From Armatimonadota bacterium (GTDB lineage Bacteria; Armatimonadota; Fimbriimonadia; Fimbriimonadales; Fimbriimonadaceae), in assembly GCA_018268395.1 (NCBI GenBank), contig JAFDWQ010000003.1, positions 469,238 to 533,237 on the forward strand: a DNA stretch of 64,000 nucleotides. Direction: 5' to 3'. The position numbers and the translations under genes were made by a program. This document shows positions 27,106-35,089 of the stretch, one piece after another; the stretch's first letter is position 1; each line of letters starts with the position of its first letter. The notes beneath the pieces are model-generated. The model worked only from the letters and a program-made list of their open reading frames with translations, did no database searches and had not been told where the DNA came from.

Positions 27106-28096
27106 TATCGAAAGTTTACGAGTACATGTTGTGCATTAAGGCGATCCAAAGCTAGCGATAGGGTCTCTGCCGTCAGGATGTTTGAAGGCGGAGCATGCCT
27201 GACCATTTGGGACGTCCCTTTCTCCTCGAGCTGCAAGAGCTATCCGAGCCGCAAGTCGGACATTCGGATCATCAATGCAGACTCGACGCTTTCCCATAGT
27301 GTGACTTCATCGCGATCTAAATGCAGTCAGTCAAAAGCTGAGGCAGTGCCACAAATCCAATAGTGTGCGCCAAGAAGGGGCAAGGACTGGTTAGATAATA
27401 TGCGAAAGCGAGGCAACTCCTCAAGGCGGGTTCATTAACTGCCATGATTTTGACGTAAGAGTCCCTTAAGAATTCATCAGCATAGACGAGGTAGTTGCAG
27501 AGACTATTCCACGTCCACCAGACGCATTCGTAAGAATTCTACTGGAAACCCAACTTAAGGTGCAGATCCAATTGGAATGTCTAGATGAAGAAGGCGAATT
27601 TGGCGCTCGCCGCCGCCTCAACGAACCGTCCGGAACGGATACCTTCCTGCCCCGGACCTCACGCCTATCGGACGCCTGGCCGGATGCGCGAGCGATTGCG
27701 CACGATCATCGCCGCTTCGCAACTGCCCAGCTTCGCTCTCTACGAATGACAGGCGGCTTTCCGGTGCCGGTTCCTTCCATCCTCGCCTCTCGGTCGAGGC
27801 GACACTTTCGCTGCCCAAAAGGCCGACGTTTAGAAAGAGCAAGCAATCTGCCCTAGATTCGTCACCCACCCATCCGCAGGATCAATTTGAAATTCGATTC
27901 CGCTTTGGTTTGGTCCACGTGGCACGAAGAACCATGGGCATTCGCCGTGACCTCATCGATGCTTCAGCTCTGCGAGTACCAAGAGAGCCGTCGAAAACAG
28001 CTTGAACTGCGACCAATCACCTGAGGACTCGTAGCTACTCAAACATATCGTTCCCATACGGTGTCCACGTAGAAACATACATGGTAACATCTCATA
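27106..28096. other. 991-bp gene-poor stretch with a repeat family A copy
   Basis: Only short frames without coding character. Positions ~27630-27813 carry the dispersed repeat shared with ~30895-31080. The rest shows nothing recognisable. Confidence 0.55.
27630..27813. repeat. Dispersed intergenic repeat family A, copy 1
   Basis: Shares GACGCCTGGC-GGATG, CGAGCGATTGCGCACGATCA, CAACTGCCC-GCTTCGCTCT, GACAGGCGGC and GGTTCCTTCCATCCTC with ~30895-31080, roughly 80-85% identical by eye. On the minus strand both copies could encode ASTERRGWKEP...SEAGQLRSGDDRAQS, but substitutions are not clearly codon-patterned. Confidence 0.75.
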
Positions 28097-28534
28097 GTGC
28101 TGAACGAAACGGAACTGAAAAGCGTGGGCTCATGGCTTCATGAGCACTACGAGTATGACGAAACTGGACGAGACGCCGTACCGCTGGATGACGACGTTCG
28201 TGTTGGGATAGAGGAATTCATTGCAGAACTACCCAAATGTGGTGACATGCAATCTCTTGAAAGGGATGTCGACAGCTTTGTTTCAAGCGAAGAAGTTACG
28301 CCCCTCGTGCAGAAAGCAGTAGCAGCGCCAGACTCTGACAAGCAGGATGCGACACTGGCAACAATGACTGTTGCCGCCGCCCTCTGGTACATTGCTCAGA
28401 CCCTCCTGAAGATTGATTATGAGACAGATTCTCTCACGAAAAGCCGGAAGCTAAAAGTTCGTGTGCGAAAAGGCAAAGCATCTCCTGAATCACTCGGCAA
28501 TTGTCTCAAGTGGATACTGAACCTCAAACAATGA
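28097..28534 (+). CDS. Hypothetical protein
   Basis: 145 aa, GTG start. Acidic N-terminal half (EELKSVGSWLHEHYEYDETG-like composition), a central hydrophobic helix (TMTVAAALWYIAQTLL) that may be a buried or membrane helix, and a basic C-terminus (KSRKLKVRVRKGK). It converges on and overlaps by 11 bp the end of the decayed CHAT gene. No family recognised. Confidence 0.5.
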   Translation: MLNETELKSVGSWLHEHYEYDETGRDAVPLDDDVRVGIEEFIAELPKCGDMQSLERDVDSFVSSEEVTPLVQKAVAAPDSDKQDATLATMTVAAALWYIAQTLLKIDYETDSLTKSRKLKVRVRKGKASPESLGNCLKWILNLKQ

Positions 28535-29829
28535 GTTCAGCTCGAGTATCTCGCTTTTTATCGTCAATGCTCCCGCCCAGCTGAATCGGATGCCCCTTCG
28601 GACTGAAGTATACATTGTACAAGTTGTCATGAGCCAACTGCAGTTTATCGTCAGTTGCAGACACGACCATGGCAAGTGCTTCCTAAAAGGTATTACCCTC
28701 AACCCAAGCAATAGGCGCGATGGCCTCAAGCATCCTAAGGCTTGCCGATAGTGAGACCGCTGTCATCGCTGCGAGGACAATGCTTGCCCCAATTCTAAGA
28801 AAGGCTGTTGTAAGATCGATTGCATGTTTGTCTTCCATCCCTGCGTTCGCCTCCGGCTCCACAGACAAACAGAATTACCGCTGGTGAGTTGGTCAGCCCG
28901 TTTTCACCCGTATCATTGATCTTGCGCGCGATGTCCAATCGTGCATCGACCACATGATTGTGATGCATCTCAAATCCAGAACTCTGTTGATCAGAGCCAA
29001 GATATGTGCCATGGCTAGCAACTATGACTGCATTGCAGTCAGAGTGCGGAGAGTTGCTGAGTGCCTTCAGAAAAGATGACTTGCGAAATAATGGCACGAC
29101 AGTAACTTCGTGATCTGCGGAATCTTGTGCTACGTCCATTAGTTTCGCTGCAACAGCTGACGAGGAAAGAGCAGGCTTCTGAGTGCCCGTTGTACTGCCA
29201 ACACTAACAATTACCTTACCGACGATTGACTTACTTTCTGCTCGGCCAAACACACGGGGGTCGTCATCTCTAACAGGCTCCATGTTCTTTATGTAAGCGA
29301 TTGGACGAACAAGGCCCAGAAGTAATTGCGCACAGTCTGTTGCCGTCTCGATGTTTACGTCGCTTCGAGGAATGTCACTTGCCATTAAGAGGTGCCAGGG
29401 TATTGGTACGCCCCGCCTGTGTACATTGAGTGCATGTGAAAGGGAGTAATGAGTGGTAGGACGCGCCCATGAGAAGTATGTTGCTCGCAAATCTGGTATT
29501 CTACGGTCTCGAAGAACGGACAAAAAGGTATTTGTAAGCGCAATTGAACTGTGTATTGCTTCGGATAGTTTTAAAAGGCAGTTCTGATGCAGTTCGTGAC
29601 CCCGAAGCAACTGGCCATACATGTCCGCGTACTCTGACCATGCTTTGAGCGCGAAGTCAGAGTCGTCCAGCAACTGTCTCAGGTTGTCTGCATTGATATC
29701 TTCGAAGTTTGAAAGATGCTCGCCCGGAACAAAGGTGTCACCAAAAATCGTAAATGAACAGCTACCATTGAGAGAACGGTTAAATGTAACCGCAGCGTTC
29801 GCACTTATATGTTGCATGCACAGTCCCAT
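28524..29829 (-). pseudogene. CHAT-domain protease, frameshift and in-frame amber codon
   Basis: An intact 344-residue reading frame from ATG 29829 carries the CHAT catalytic features: His273 in VIVASHGTYLG and Cys323 in VILFVCGAGG. Just after the Cys the frame is lost at ~28845. In the +1 frame the family continuation is clear (DLTTAFLRIGASIVLAAMTAVS, as in the GL-FL-AGA-V--SLW block). It runs through TAG at ~28686 (NTF*EALAMVV) to TGA at 28524-28526 (NLYNVYFSPKG, PIQLGGS). CHAT proteases are caspase relatives used in defence. The N-terminal ~190 residues are helical and unrecognised. Confidence 0.7.
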
Positions 29830-29872
29830 GACAGGGGCAATCTGGGACTAAATGCCTAGCTCAGGTGGCCAA

Positions 29873-30523
29873 CTACAGGTGCTCCGAGTTTTGTAATCTT
29901 ACCTGCATTTGACGGAACCGCTCAGACGAGGGGTCAAATGAAATGGCAATGTCCTCGCGCTTGACACATTCCCCATCAAAAGCGTCAATGAGCTGGAAGC
30001 TAACCGTGACCGCGTCGCCTGTGGAAGGCGTAACTTGGGGACGAAGGATGGTAGCATCGCGCTCTATTTCGGAGTTGTATCCGACAGAGGTTACAAAGAC
30101 GACGGGCTGCGCGATGTCTGAGAAGTCCGAGAAAAGAGAAGTGACATCAACGCTCACATGCAGTTGAGCGCCCTTCAATTCCACCTTGGCGACATCCGTG
30201 TCAGCCTTCATTACAGGTTGAGACGACGGAGCGCCGAAAAAGGCCGCTTCGCTGGCGTCCCTTCCAATCCAATTGCTCCCCCTGCTGACCTTCATGGGCT
30301 TCGGACTCCGCTCCTTGCCTGGCCGCTGGGCACGAGTGACTTGTTCCCTGGGCTCCGCAGTCCAGAGCTCCGTAGGAATACTGGAGTCCTGTTCAATGTC
30401 AAGACGGCGCCCCGGAGCCAACGGCCTGGTGATCCGAGTTCCGAGACCTTGCTTCAAGGCACGTGCCTGAATTTTTCGGACGCCGGGACTTTGACCTCGA
30501 ATCGCTGAATATGACTCCAGCAC
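29873..30523 (-). CDS. All-beta-looking protein upstream of the CHAT gene, in frame with the S16-like ORF
   Basis: 216 aa from GTG 30523. The first ~80 residues are basic and low in structure and include the S16-type ending (GVLES). Residues ~105-215 alternate in a beta-sandwich-like pattern (KVELKGAQLHVSVDV, QPVVFVTSVGY, DAVTVSFQLIDAF). It lies 43 bp upstream of the CHAT gene, same strand. The frame is continuous with the S16-like ORF apart from one TAG codon, so this may be the distal part of a 294-codon gene. No family recognised. Confidence 0.45.
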   Translation of the reverse strand: MLESYSAIRGQSPGVRKIQARALKQGLGTRITRPLAPGRRLDIEQDSSIPTELWTAEPREQVTRAQRPGKERSPKPMKVSRGSNWIGRDASEAAFFGAPSSQPVMKADTDVAKVELKGAQLHVSVDVTSLFSDFSDIAQPVVFVTSVGYNSEIERDATILRPQVTPSTGDAVTVSFQLIDAFDGECVKREDIAISFDPSSERFRQMQVRLQNSEHL

Positions 30524-30565
30524 CCCATCTGTCCAAAGTAATCTCAGCGTGGTGGCGTCATTCGG

Positions 30566-30757
30566 CTATGCTCCAACAAGCAACCAATATAGGGCCCGTT
30601 CAGATTCTAGCGTGAGAAATTGTTTCTTTGAAACGGGGTCGTAGGTGCCAATACACTCGATTGTTCGTCCTTTCTGCCTCTTGCGCTCATCTGCCACGAC
30701 AATTCGGTAGAAGGGACGGTGCTTTCGGCCCTGTCTTTCTAGCCTGATCTTTACCAC
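30566..30757 (-). pseudogene. rpsP: Ribosomal protein S16-like domain cut by an amber codon
   Basis: GTG start, 63 codons reading VKIRLERQGRKHRPFYRIVV, ADERKRQKGRTIECIGTYDP, then ERALYWLLVGA and TAG. S16 proteins normally continue VGAQP-D-V--LL---G. After the TAG the same frame reads PNDATTLRLLWTDGVLE, so the stop replaces a likely CAG. No ffh, rimM, trmD or KH-domain gene is nearby, so this is an extra S16 copy in an accessory setting. It is followed in frame by the beta-rich segment and then the CHAT protease. Confidence 0.75.
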
Positions 30758-30894
30758 TCTTTACTACATACCTCTGCAGCAGTCAGGGGGCTTGCGCCTC
30801 GCTCACTGCCAGCAAGAAAATTGGGAGCACTACGATAGCACAAATCCGTCTTAGTATGGGGACGGTTCAGAGTAGTCGCCGCCGCCCCGACGAA

Positions 30895-31080
30895 CGTCAG
30901 GAGGGATATATTCCCGCCCCGGAATTCACGTCAGTCTGACGCCTGGCAGGATGCACGAGCGATTGCGCACGATCATCGCCGCTGCGCAACTGCCCCGCTT
31001 CGCTCTTTACGGCTGACAGGCGGCCTTCTGGGCCCGGTTCCTTCCATCCTCTCCTCTCGGTTGAGGCGACATCTTCGCTG
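30895..31080. repeat. Dispersed intergenic repeat family A, copy 2
   Basis: Collinear with ~27630-27813 over about 185 bp, including CGAGCGATTGCGCACGATCA and GGTTCCTTCCATCCTC. A shorter, more diverged copy is at ~1892-1990. Confidence 0.75.
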
Positions 31081-31253
31081 GCCGTTGCACGCCCCGAAGT
31101 TTTTGGGTAGCCTGTTTCGGAAGTCCTGCTATGTAGGCGGACAGCTGGTCTGAACACTTCCGAAAAAACTTCCGAAGTTCTGGTGCGTGTCCTTGCGTTA
31201 TGAGTTTGAAACGCGAGGTTCAAACGGGACGAAATACCCGCCAAAATTGCCCC

Positions 31254-31308
31254 GAGCAGGAATTTCGTAAACAGCAGGTCACCAGTTCGAATCTGGTCAT
31301 CGGCTCCA
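31254..31308 (+). pseudogene. tRNA-Thr(CGT) remnant
   Basis: GAGCAGGAATTTCGTAAACAGCAG is followed by a perfect T-arm and 3' acceptor strand (CACCAG-TTCGAAT-CTGGT, CATCGGC-T-CCA). The TTCGTAA loop fits a threonine CGT anticodon, but the anticodon stem does not pair (GGAAT against ACAGC). The D-arm and 5' acceptor strand are unrecognisable upstream. The expected 5' strand, GCCGATG, is typical of tRNA-Thr. Confidence 0.65.
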
Positions 31309-31309
31309 G
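31275..31309 (+). repeat. attL: Left 35-bp direct repeat (tRNA 3' end), att-like
   Basis: Identical over 35 bp to 36262-36296. It spans the T-arm and CCA end of a tRNA-Thr gene, the commonest core for site-specific integration. No integrase gene lies between the copies. Confidence 0.6.
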
Positions 31310-31816
31310 AGTTTTGAACTTAAGTAGTTAGAGTTCCAAACCAAATCAATCCGTTGAATTCGATTTTGACAGTGTAGTTGACAGTTCTCGGCGTAGTCTT
31401 CTGCTCCTCTGAGGGGTCTTGGCAGGCGAGCCCGACAGGTCACTCGGCGGCAGGTAGGTCTTCAAATTCAGTAAGGTGGTCGGCTCGATCCCTGGCTCGC
31501 CTTCAGGCTCCTCGGTCACCTGGCGAGGCCGACACCGATGCCCCCGCCCCTGCCCCTTCTCGCGAGGGGATGCGGCCCCGCAAATTTTGAGAAGCTGGAA
31601 AACTTCATTAGGGAGCGGCCGTCCGTGGGCCTGGAGTCGGTGCGGACGACCGAATTTGTCGACCCCCCACCGGGAGCAGTCAGGGGCAAGGCCGTTCGTA
31701 CGATCCTCAAGTCCGCCTCCAAGAGACGTCCGAACTTTCCGGCACCCCCGGGGGCAGGGGCAAAAGTGGGACGGGGGTCGATTTGCAGTAAGCCTCTCAG
31801 ATTTTTCTGCCCTTTC

Positions 31817-31985
31817 CGAGAACCTTGGGCCGGACGTAGGGCGAGGAAGAGTGCGTAACCGGCTGATATCGATCGAGCGCACACACGCAGAAGCCCATGT
31901 TCCTTAAGAACCATGACAAGGTCGTACGAACCGTCGGCCTTGTCCTGGCCGCCCAAGCGAGACCACCCTTAGTCCTGCCACCCGC
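31817..31985. repeat. Dispersed intergenic repeat family B, copy 2
   Basis: Shares GAGAACCTTGGGCCGGACGT, AGGGCGAGGAAGAG, ATCGAGCGCACAC, GGCCTTGTCCTGGCC and CTTAGT-CTGCCACCCGCC with 34229-34401. Confidence 0.75.
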
Positions 31986-32023
31986 CAAGGTGGGGCTCGA
32001 TCCCCGTCTGCCTTGAAGGTCCG

Positions 32024-32130
32024 CTCCGTACACGACGAAGGGCCCTCGGCAGGACGCTTGCAGTAGGCTGTCCTTCCTGACGGGCCCGTAATCGTGCCAC
32101 CCCGGAGGAGGTCACCCATCGTCGGGACAC
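32024..32130. repeat. Repeat family B, second module
   Basis: ACACGACGAAGGGC ... GGGCCCGTAATCGTGCCACC ... GAGGTCACCCATCGTCGGG corresponds to a module at ~34113-34222. The order of the modules relative to the 31817/34229 module differs, so the family is mosaic. Confidence 0.6.
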
Positions 32131-32384
32131 CCTGCCGCGACAAACGGGCCACACGGAAGGGAGGTCACCCTTCGTCGAGCGACCTGTGGGGCCACGCGCT
32201 GAGACGACACGCACTCGGTCGTCCCCTAGTCCTTACGGACACATGGGTGCAAACGGGCACGACTCATCCCGTTTCACCCATGCCACCCGCCGTGGCCCAA
32301 GTAACCAGCCCTTGAACGGCTGGGGGGGAGTCTAAGGGCAGGCCATCCAGGTGGCCGTCACCCATGGTCTTGCCACCAGCCGTG

Positions 32385-32849
32385 CTAGTGAAGTTCAATC
32401 AACAGAACGCTGTCATCCTTGATCCGCCTAGCGAGATCCTTACCGCGGTAATTAATCATTGTCGAAGACCCCGATTTCTCGACTGTGCATGAAAACTCTC
32501 CGTACTGTCCGCCTAAATACTCGCGAGTCCAAATACTGCCTTCAGGTGCTACCGTGAAGCGCTGGCCGCTCTCTCTAAGCGTGAGCGTTTGCGGCGTACT
32601 TGCATAGTTAACGAAAAGCACGTTATGCACCTTCGAGCAACCGCATGCCGCGAGGCATGCCGCAGAAACAACAACAATCCGAGCGAAACTGAATGCTATG
32701 CGGGCGTGTTTGACTATAGCTTGACGGTTTATACACTCACCTAAGCAGAGGCACCACCGGGATAATCGGGTATGCTGGCCCTGACATCGGATCACGGTAT
32801 GGATAACCAGCAGCATTGTATGCATCGATTTCCATTGGCGCATTGTCAT
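32385..32849 (-). CDS. Lipoprotein, candidate immunity protein, start uncertain
   Basis: The open frame has 154 codons from ATG 32849, but the first ~40 lie inside the RHS gene. A convincing signal peptide and lipobox lie in the middle (FARIVVVSAACLAAC, Cys at residue 69), followed by a ~85-residue domain (NVLFVNYASTPQTLTLRESG, EFSCTVEKSG). No ATG, GTG or TTG lies at the right distance before the signal peptide; GTG 32795 is the nearest. Position directly after an RHS toxin suggests a periplasmic immunity protein. Start and expression remain open. Confidence 0.5.
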   Translation of the reverse strand: MTMRQWKSMHTMLLVIHTVIRCQGQHTRLSRWCLCLGECINRQAIVKHARIAFSFARIVVVSAACLAACGCSKVHNVLFVNYASTPQTLTLRESGQRFTVAPEGSIWTREYLGGQYGEFSCTVEKSGSSTMINYRGKDLARRIKDDSVLLIELH

Positions 32850-34050
32850 GCGACAAAGTGCTGACGTACCCTATGATCGTCATGGGCAAATAGGCAGCCC
32901 CGTAGCAGTTCTCTTGCTCGATATGCCAGTGCTCGTGCTTACGCCATCTTGAACTCTTAAGGTACAATTCATAGTCCTCTTCGTCGTGGATTCTGGTGTA
33001 TCCACTTATCGTCATGGCGTTGCCCTTAAGGTTAATCCGTGAGAACAGGTCAGCGTCGTGATCAACGCCTACATATACCATGTATCCTTCGGGATCTCTC
33101 CGCCATGGATCGATCCAAATCCACTCGATGTCCCAGGACTTGCCTCTTCCAGGTTTACCTTGCAAGACCCAGCGCAATCCCTCCGGATCCGCGGCCCCTA
33201 TCGGGTTCCCATCGCAGTACCCGTACAGGTTCGCCCCGCCCTCGTAGCCGATCGGGTCGCGGTTCAGCCACCGCCCCTGACCCGGATCCACATACCGCTG
33301 CCCGCAGAGGTAGAGGCCCGTCTCCGAGTCGTAGTAGTAGCCCCAGCGCCCGTTCCAGCGCCAGCAGTCTGCACCGATGTACTGCGGCACGTTCACGTAT
33401 TGCCCGTAGCACTCGTACATCGAGGAGTTGTCGAGCGTGCCGTCTGCCTTTAGGCGGTGCACCACCGAGCCTTGCTGGTCGAACTGGTAATAGCGCCAAG
33501 AAGACCCGCCCCATCGTGCCACGAGCCCGTCGGGGGCGAAGACGTTGATGGCGGTGACGGTGCCGCTCGCGTCCGTCTCCAACACCGGCTTGCCGCCGTC
33601 GTAATAGAAGTACTTGGCCGTCGAAGTCGGCGTCCCGCCGCCCTGTGGGACGCTGGTCGCGCTGTCCTTCCACGCCCTGAGGCCGTCCGACCGGGTGCCG
33701 TACCAGCGGTACGCGCCTGTGCTTGAAACCGTCTTTAGGCGCGCCTCCTCGTCCCAGGTCATCGTTGCCCCGGCATAGGCCGTCGGGCTGCCGTTGCCGT
33801 CGAAGGCGAAGCCCGTCGCGCTGCGCTGGTTGTCAGCGTTGAAAATCAGCGCGTCGTCACGGTACGTCGTCGGATTGCCTGCGCCGTTTTGCGAGCCATC
33901 TTCTCGTACGGCCTGCGCGCTAAGGGCAGGCGCCTCCGAGGAGGCGCCGCCCGCATCGGACGAGGCGTCCGCTCCAGTCGCTCCGAGACAGAGCGCTGCG
34001 GCGAGGGCCGTTAAGCACGCGGTCAGGGCGCGGAATCGTCTCGCGGCCAC
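32737..34050 (-). CDS. Secreted mini-RHS protein with HExxH metallopeptidase-like tip
   Basis: 437 aa, GTG start. Signal peptide 1-30 (ALTACLTALAAALCLGATGADA). RHS repeats and core occupy ~60-290: NADNQRSATGFAFDGNGSP, YQFDQQGSVVHRLKADG, YYYDSETGLYLCGQRYVDPGQGRW, RDPIGYEGG, NLYGYCDGNP, AADPEGL. The tip (~295-437) has KHEHWHIEQENCYGAAYLP. HEHWH is an HExxH zinc motif, and the Gln and G--YLP that follow recur in RHS-linked peptidase tips (HEYGH--QS---G--YLP). The probable role is a zinc peptidase toxin delivered across the envelope. It is complete, unlike the other tips. Confidence 0.75.
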   Translation of the reverse strand: MAARRFRALTACLTALAAALCLGATGADASSDAGGASSEAPALSAQAVREDGSQNGAGNPTTYRDDALIFNADNQRSATGFAFDGNGSPTAYAGATMTWDEEARLKTVSSTGAYRWYGTRSDGLRAWKDSATSVPQGGGTPTSTAKYFYYDGGKPVLETDASGTVTAINVFAPDGLVARWGGSSWRYYQFDQQGSVVHRLKADGTLDNSSMYECYGQYVNVPQYIGADCWRWNGRWGYYYDSETGLYLCGQRYVDPGQGRWLNRDPIGYEGGANLYGYCDGNPIGAADPEGLRWVLQGKPGRGKSWDIEWIWIDPWRRDPEGYMVYVGVDHDADLFSRINLKGNAMTISGYTRIHDEEDYELYLKSSRWRKHEHWHIEQENCYGAAYLPMTIIGYVSTLSHDNAPMEIDAYNAAGYPYRDPMSGPAYPIIPVVPLLR

Positions 34051-34480
34051 GAGCGTGGTTCTACCACCTTCTCACCCTCCTCTCGCGTGCGATGCGACAG
34101 ACCCGTGAGAGTCCGTGCCGGACACGACGAAGGGCTCGCCAGTGGCGGCTGTCGAGAGCCGGTCCGAAGAGGCGAGCCCGTCATCGTGCCACCCGTCGAG
34201 AGGCCACCCATCGTCGGGCCACCCAGCCGAGAACCTTGGGCCGGACGTAGGGCGAGGAAGAGCGTGTATCCGGCCGATATCTATCGAGCGCACACGCCTG
34301 GGAGCCCTTATTCCTGCGGAACCAGGACAAAGCCGCACGATCATCGCCCTTGTCCTGGCCACCCAAGCGAGAGGTCAGCCTTAGTTCTGCCATCCGCCGT
34401 GTCAGAGCGCGCGAGAAGCAGGCCACCAGGATGAGGCACCCTTCGTCTTGCTATGCATCGCAGTATATTCAGCCGCCCGG
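34051..34480. other. 430-bp gap with repeat family B copy
   Basis: No gene seen. Holds the family B modules at ~34113-34222 and 34229-34401, between the mini-RHS gene and the Imm-like gene. Confidence 0.55.
34229..34401. repeat. Dispersed intergenic repeat family B, copy 3
   Basis: Collinear with 31817-31985 over ~170 bp. The part from GCGGAACCAGG to CCACCCAAGCGAG also matches 13287-13338. Confidence 0.75.
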
Positions 34481-35065
34481 CTACAGGAGGTCGCGAACGG
34501 GCCGCGGAGGCCCCGCAGACGGAGCCTCAAGATCGTACCAGTCGGGCTTGAAATCCCAGTCTCCCTGCGCTTCCTTAAAGCTTCTAAGCCTTCGAAGGAG
34601 GATCTCGGCCGCGACCTCTCCATACAGGGTTGCCTTCGGATATCTGAGTATTTCTACCGCTGTAGCAGGTCGAAGAAAGGAGTCTACGTGAGCCCCCTCC
34701 TTTTCGTATGGCACGAGCCGGCACAATATGTGCTCCTCACCCAGGCTCCTTCTGAGGGGGGTAGAATTGACCACCATCGGCACTGGTTCGTCCAGGATCG
34801 GGTTCGAACTATCAGAACCCAACCGCATCCACTTTTCCTGGTCGATCGCCCGGGGGATCGTCCGGATTACAAAGTCTGGCTCTTTCCGGACGATAAGCGG
34901 CCAATCGTCCACGGCCTCGTTGGGCCGAATCAGCCTAAACCGCCCTATTAGCTGACGCGAACCTCTCGGAAACGCGAACCAGACGAACATCACCGCATGG
35001 TGGCCCGGGCCGGTCTCGATGAGGAAGACGTCGCCGGGCCCAAACCTTTGCTTCTTGGTCCTCAT
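34481..35065 (-). CDS. Candidate immunity protein, Imm26-like start
   Basis: 194 aa from ATG 35065, 24 bp after the tip stop. It begins RTKKQRFGPGDVFLIETGPG and has GRFRLIRPNE. The GDVFxI...G...G opening resembles the Imm26 family of immunity proteins associated with nuclease toxins. The C-terminal half (AVEILRYPKATLYGEVAAEILLRRL) is helical. Intact frame, same strand as the GIY-YIG tip. The family call is from memory of the motif. Confidence 0.55.
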   Translation of the reverse strand: MRTKKQRFGPGDVFLIETGPGHHAVMFVWFAFPRGSRQLIGRFRLIRPNEAVDDWPLIVRKEPDFVIRTIPRAIDQEKWMRLGSDSSNPILDEPVPMVVNSTPLRRSLGEEHILCRLVPYEKEGAHVDSFLRPATAVEILRYPKATLYGEVAAEILLRRLRSFKEAQGDWDFKPDWYDLEAPSAGPPRPVRDLL

Positions 35066-35089
35066 GTCATGTCACCTAGGCAACTCTAG

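Larger units (their letters stand above)
30758..32384. other. 1.6-kb gene-free stretch packed with repeats and a tRNA remnant
   Basis: Contains repeat family A copy 2, a tRNA-Thr pseudogene, an insertion-like GC-rich segment (31380-31800, with CTCGCGAGGGG-type palindromes) and repeat family B modules. Long overlapping frames on both strands are composition artefacts; none has a domain. Confidence 0.6.

Noticed and set aside
27178-27363. Short plus-strand frame
   Set aside because: Sixty codons, no ribosome-binding site, atypical composition and no recognisable sequence.
31254-31308. Functional tRNA-Thr gene
   Set aside because: Anticodon stem does not pair and the D-arm and 5' acceptor strand are not recognisable; treated as a remnant.
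31346-31956. Overlapping 140-180-codon frames on both strands
   Set aside because: High-GC composition and palindromic repeats keep several frames open at once; no protein family fits.
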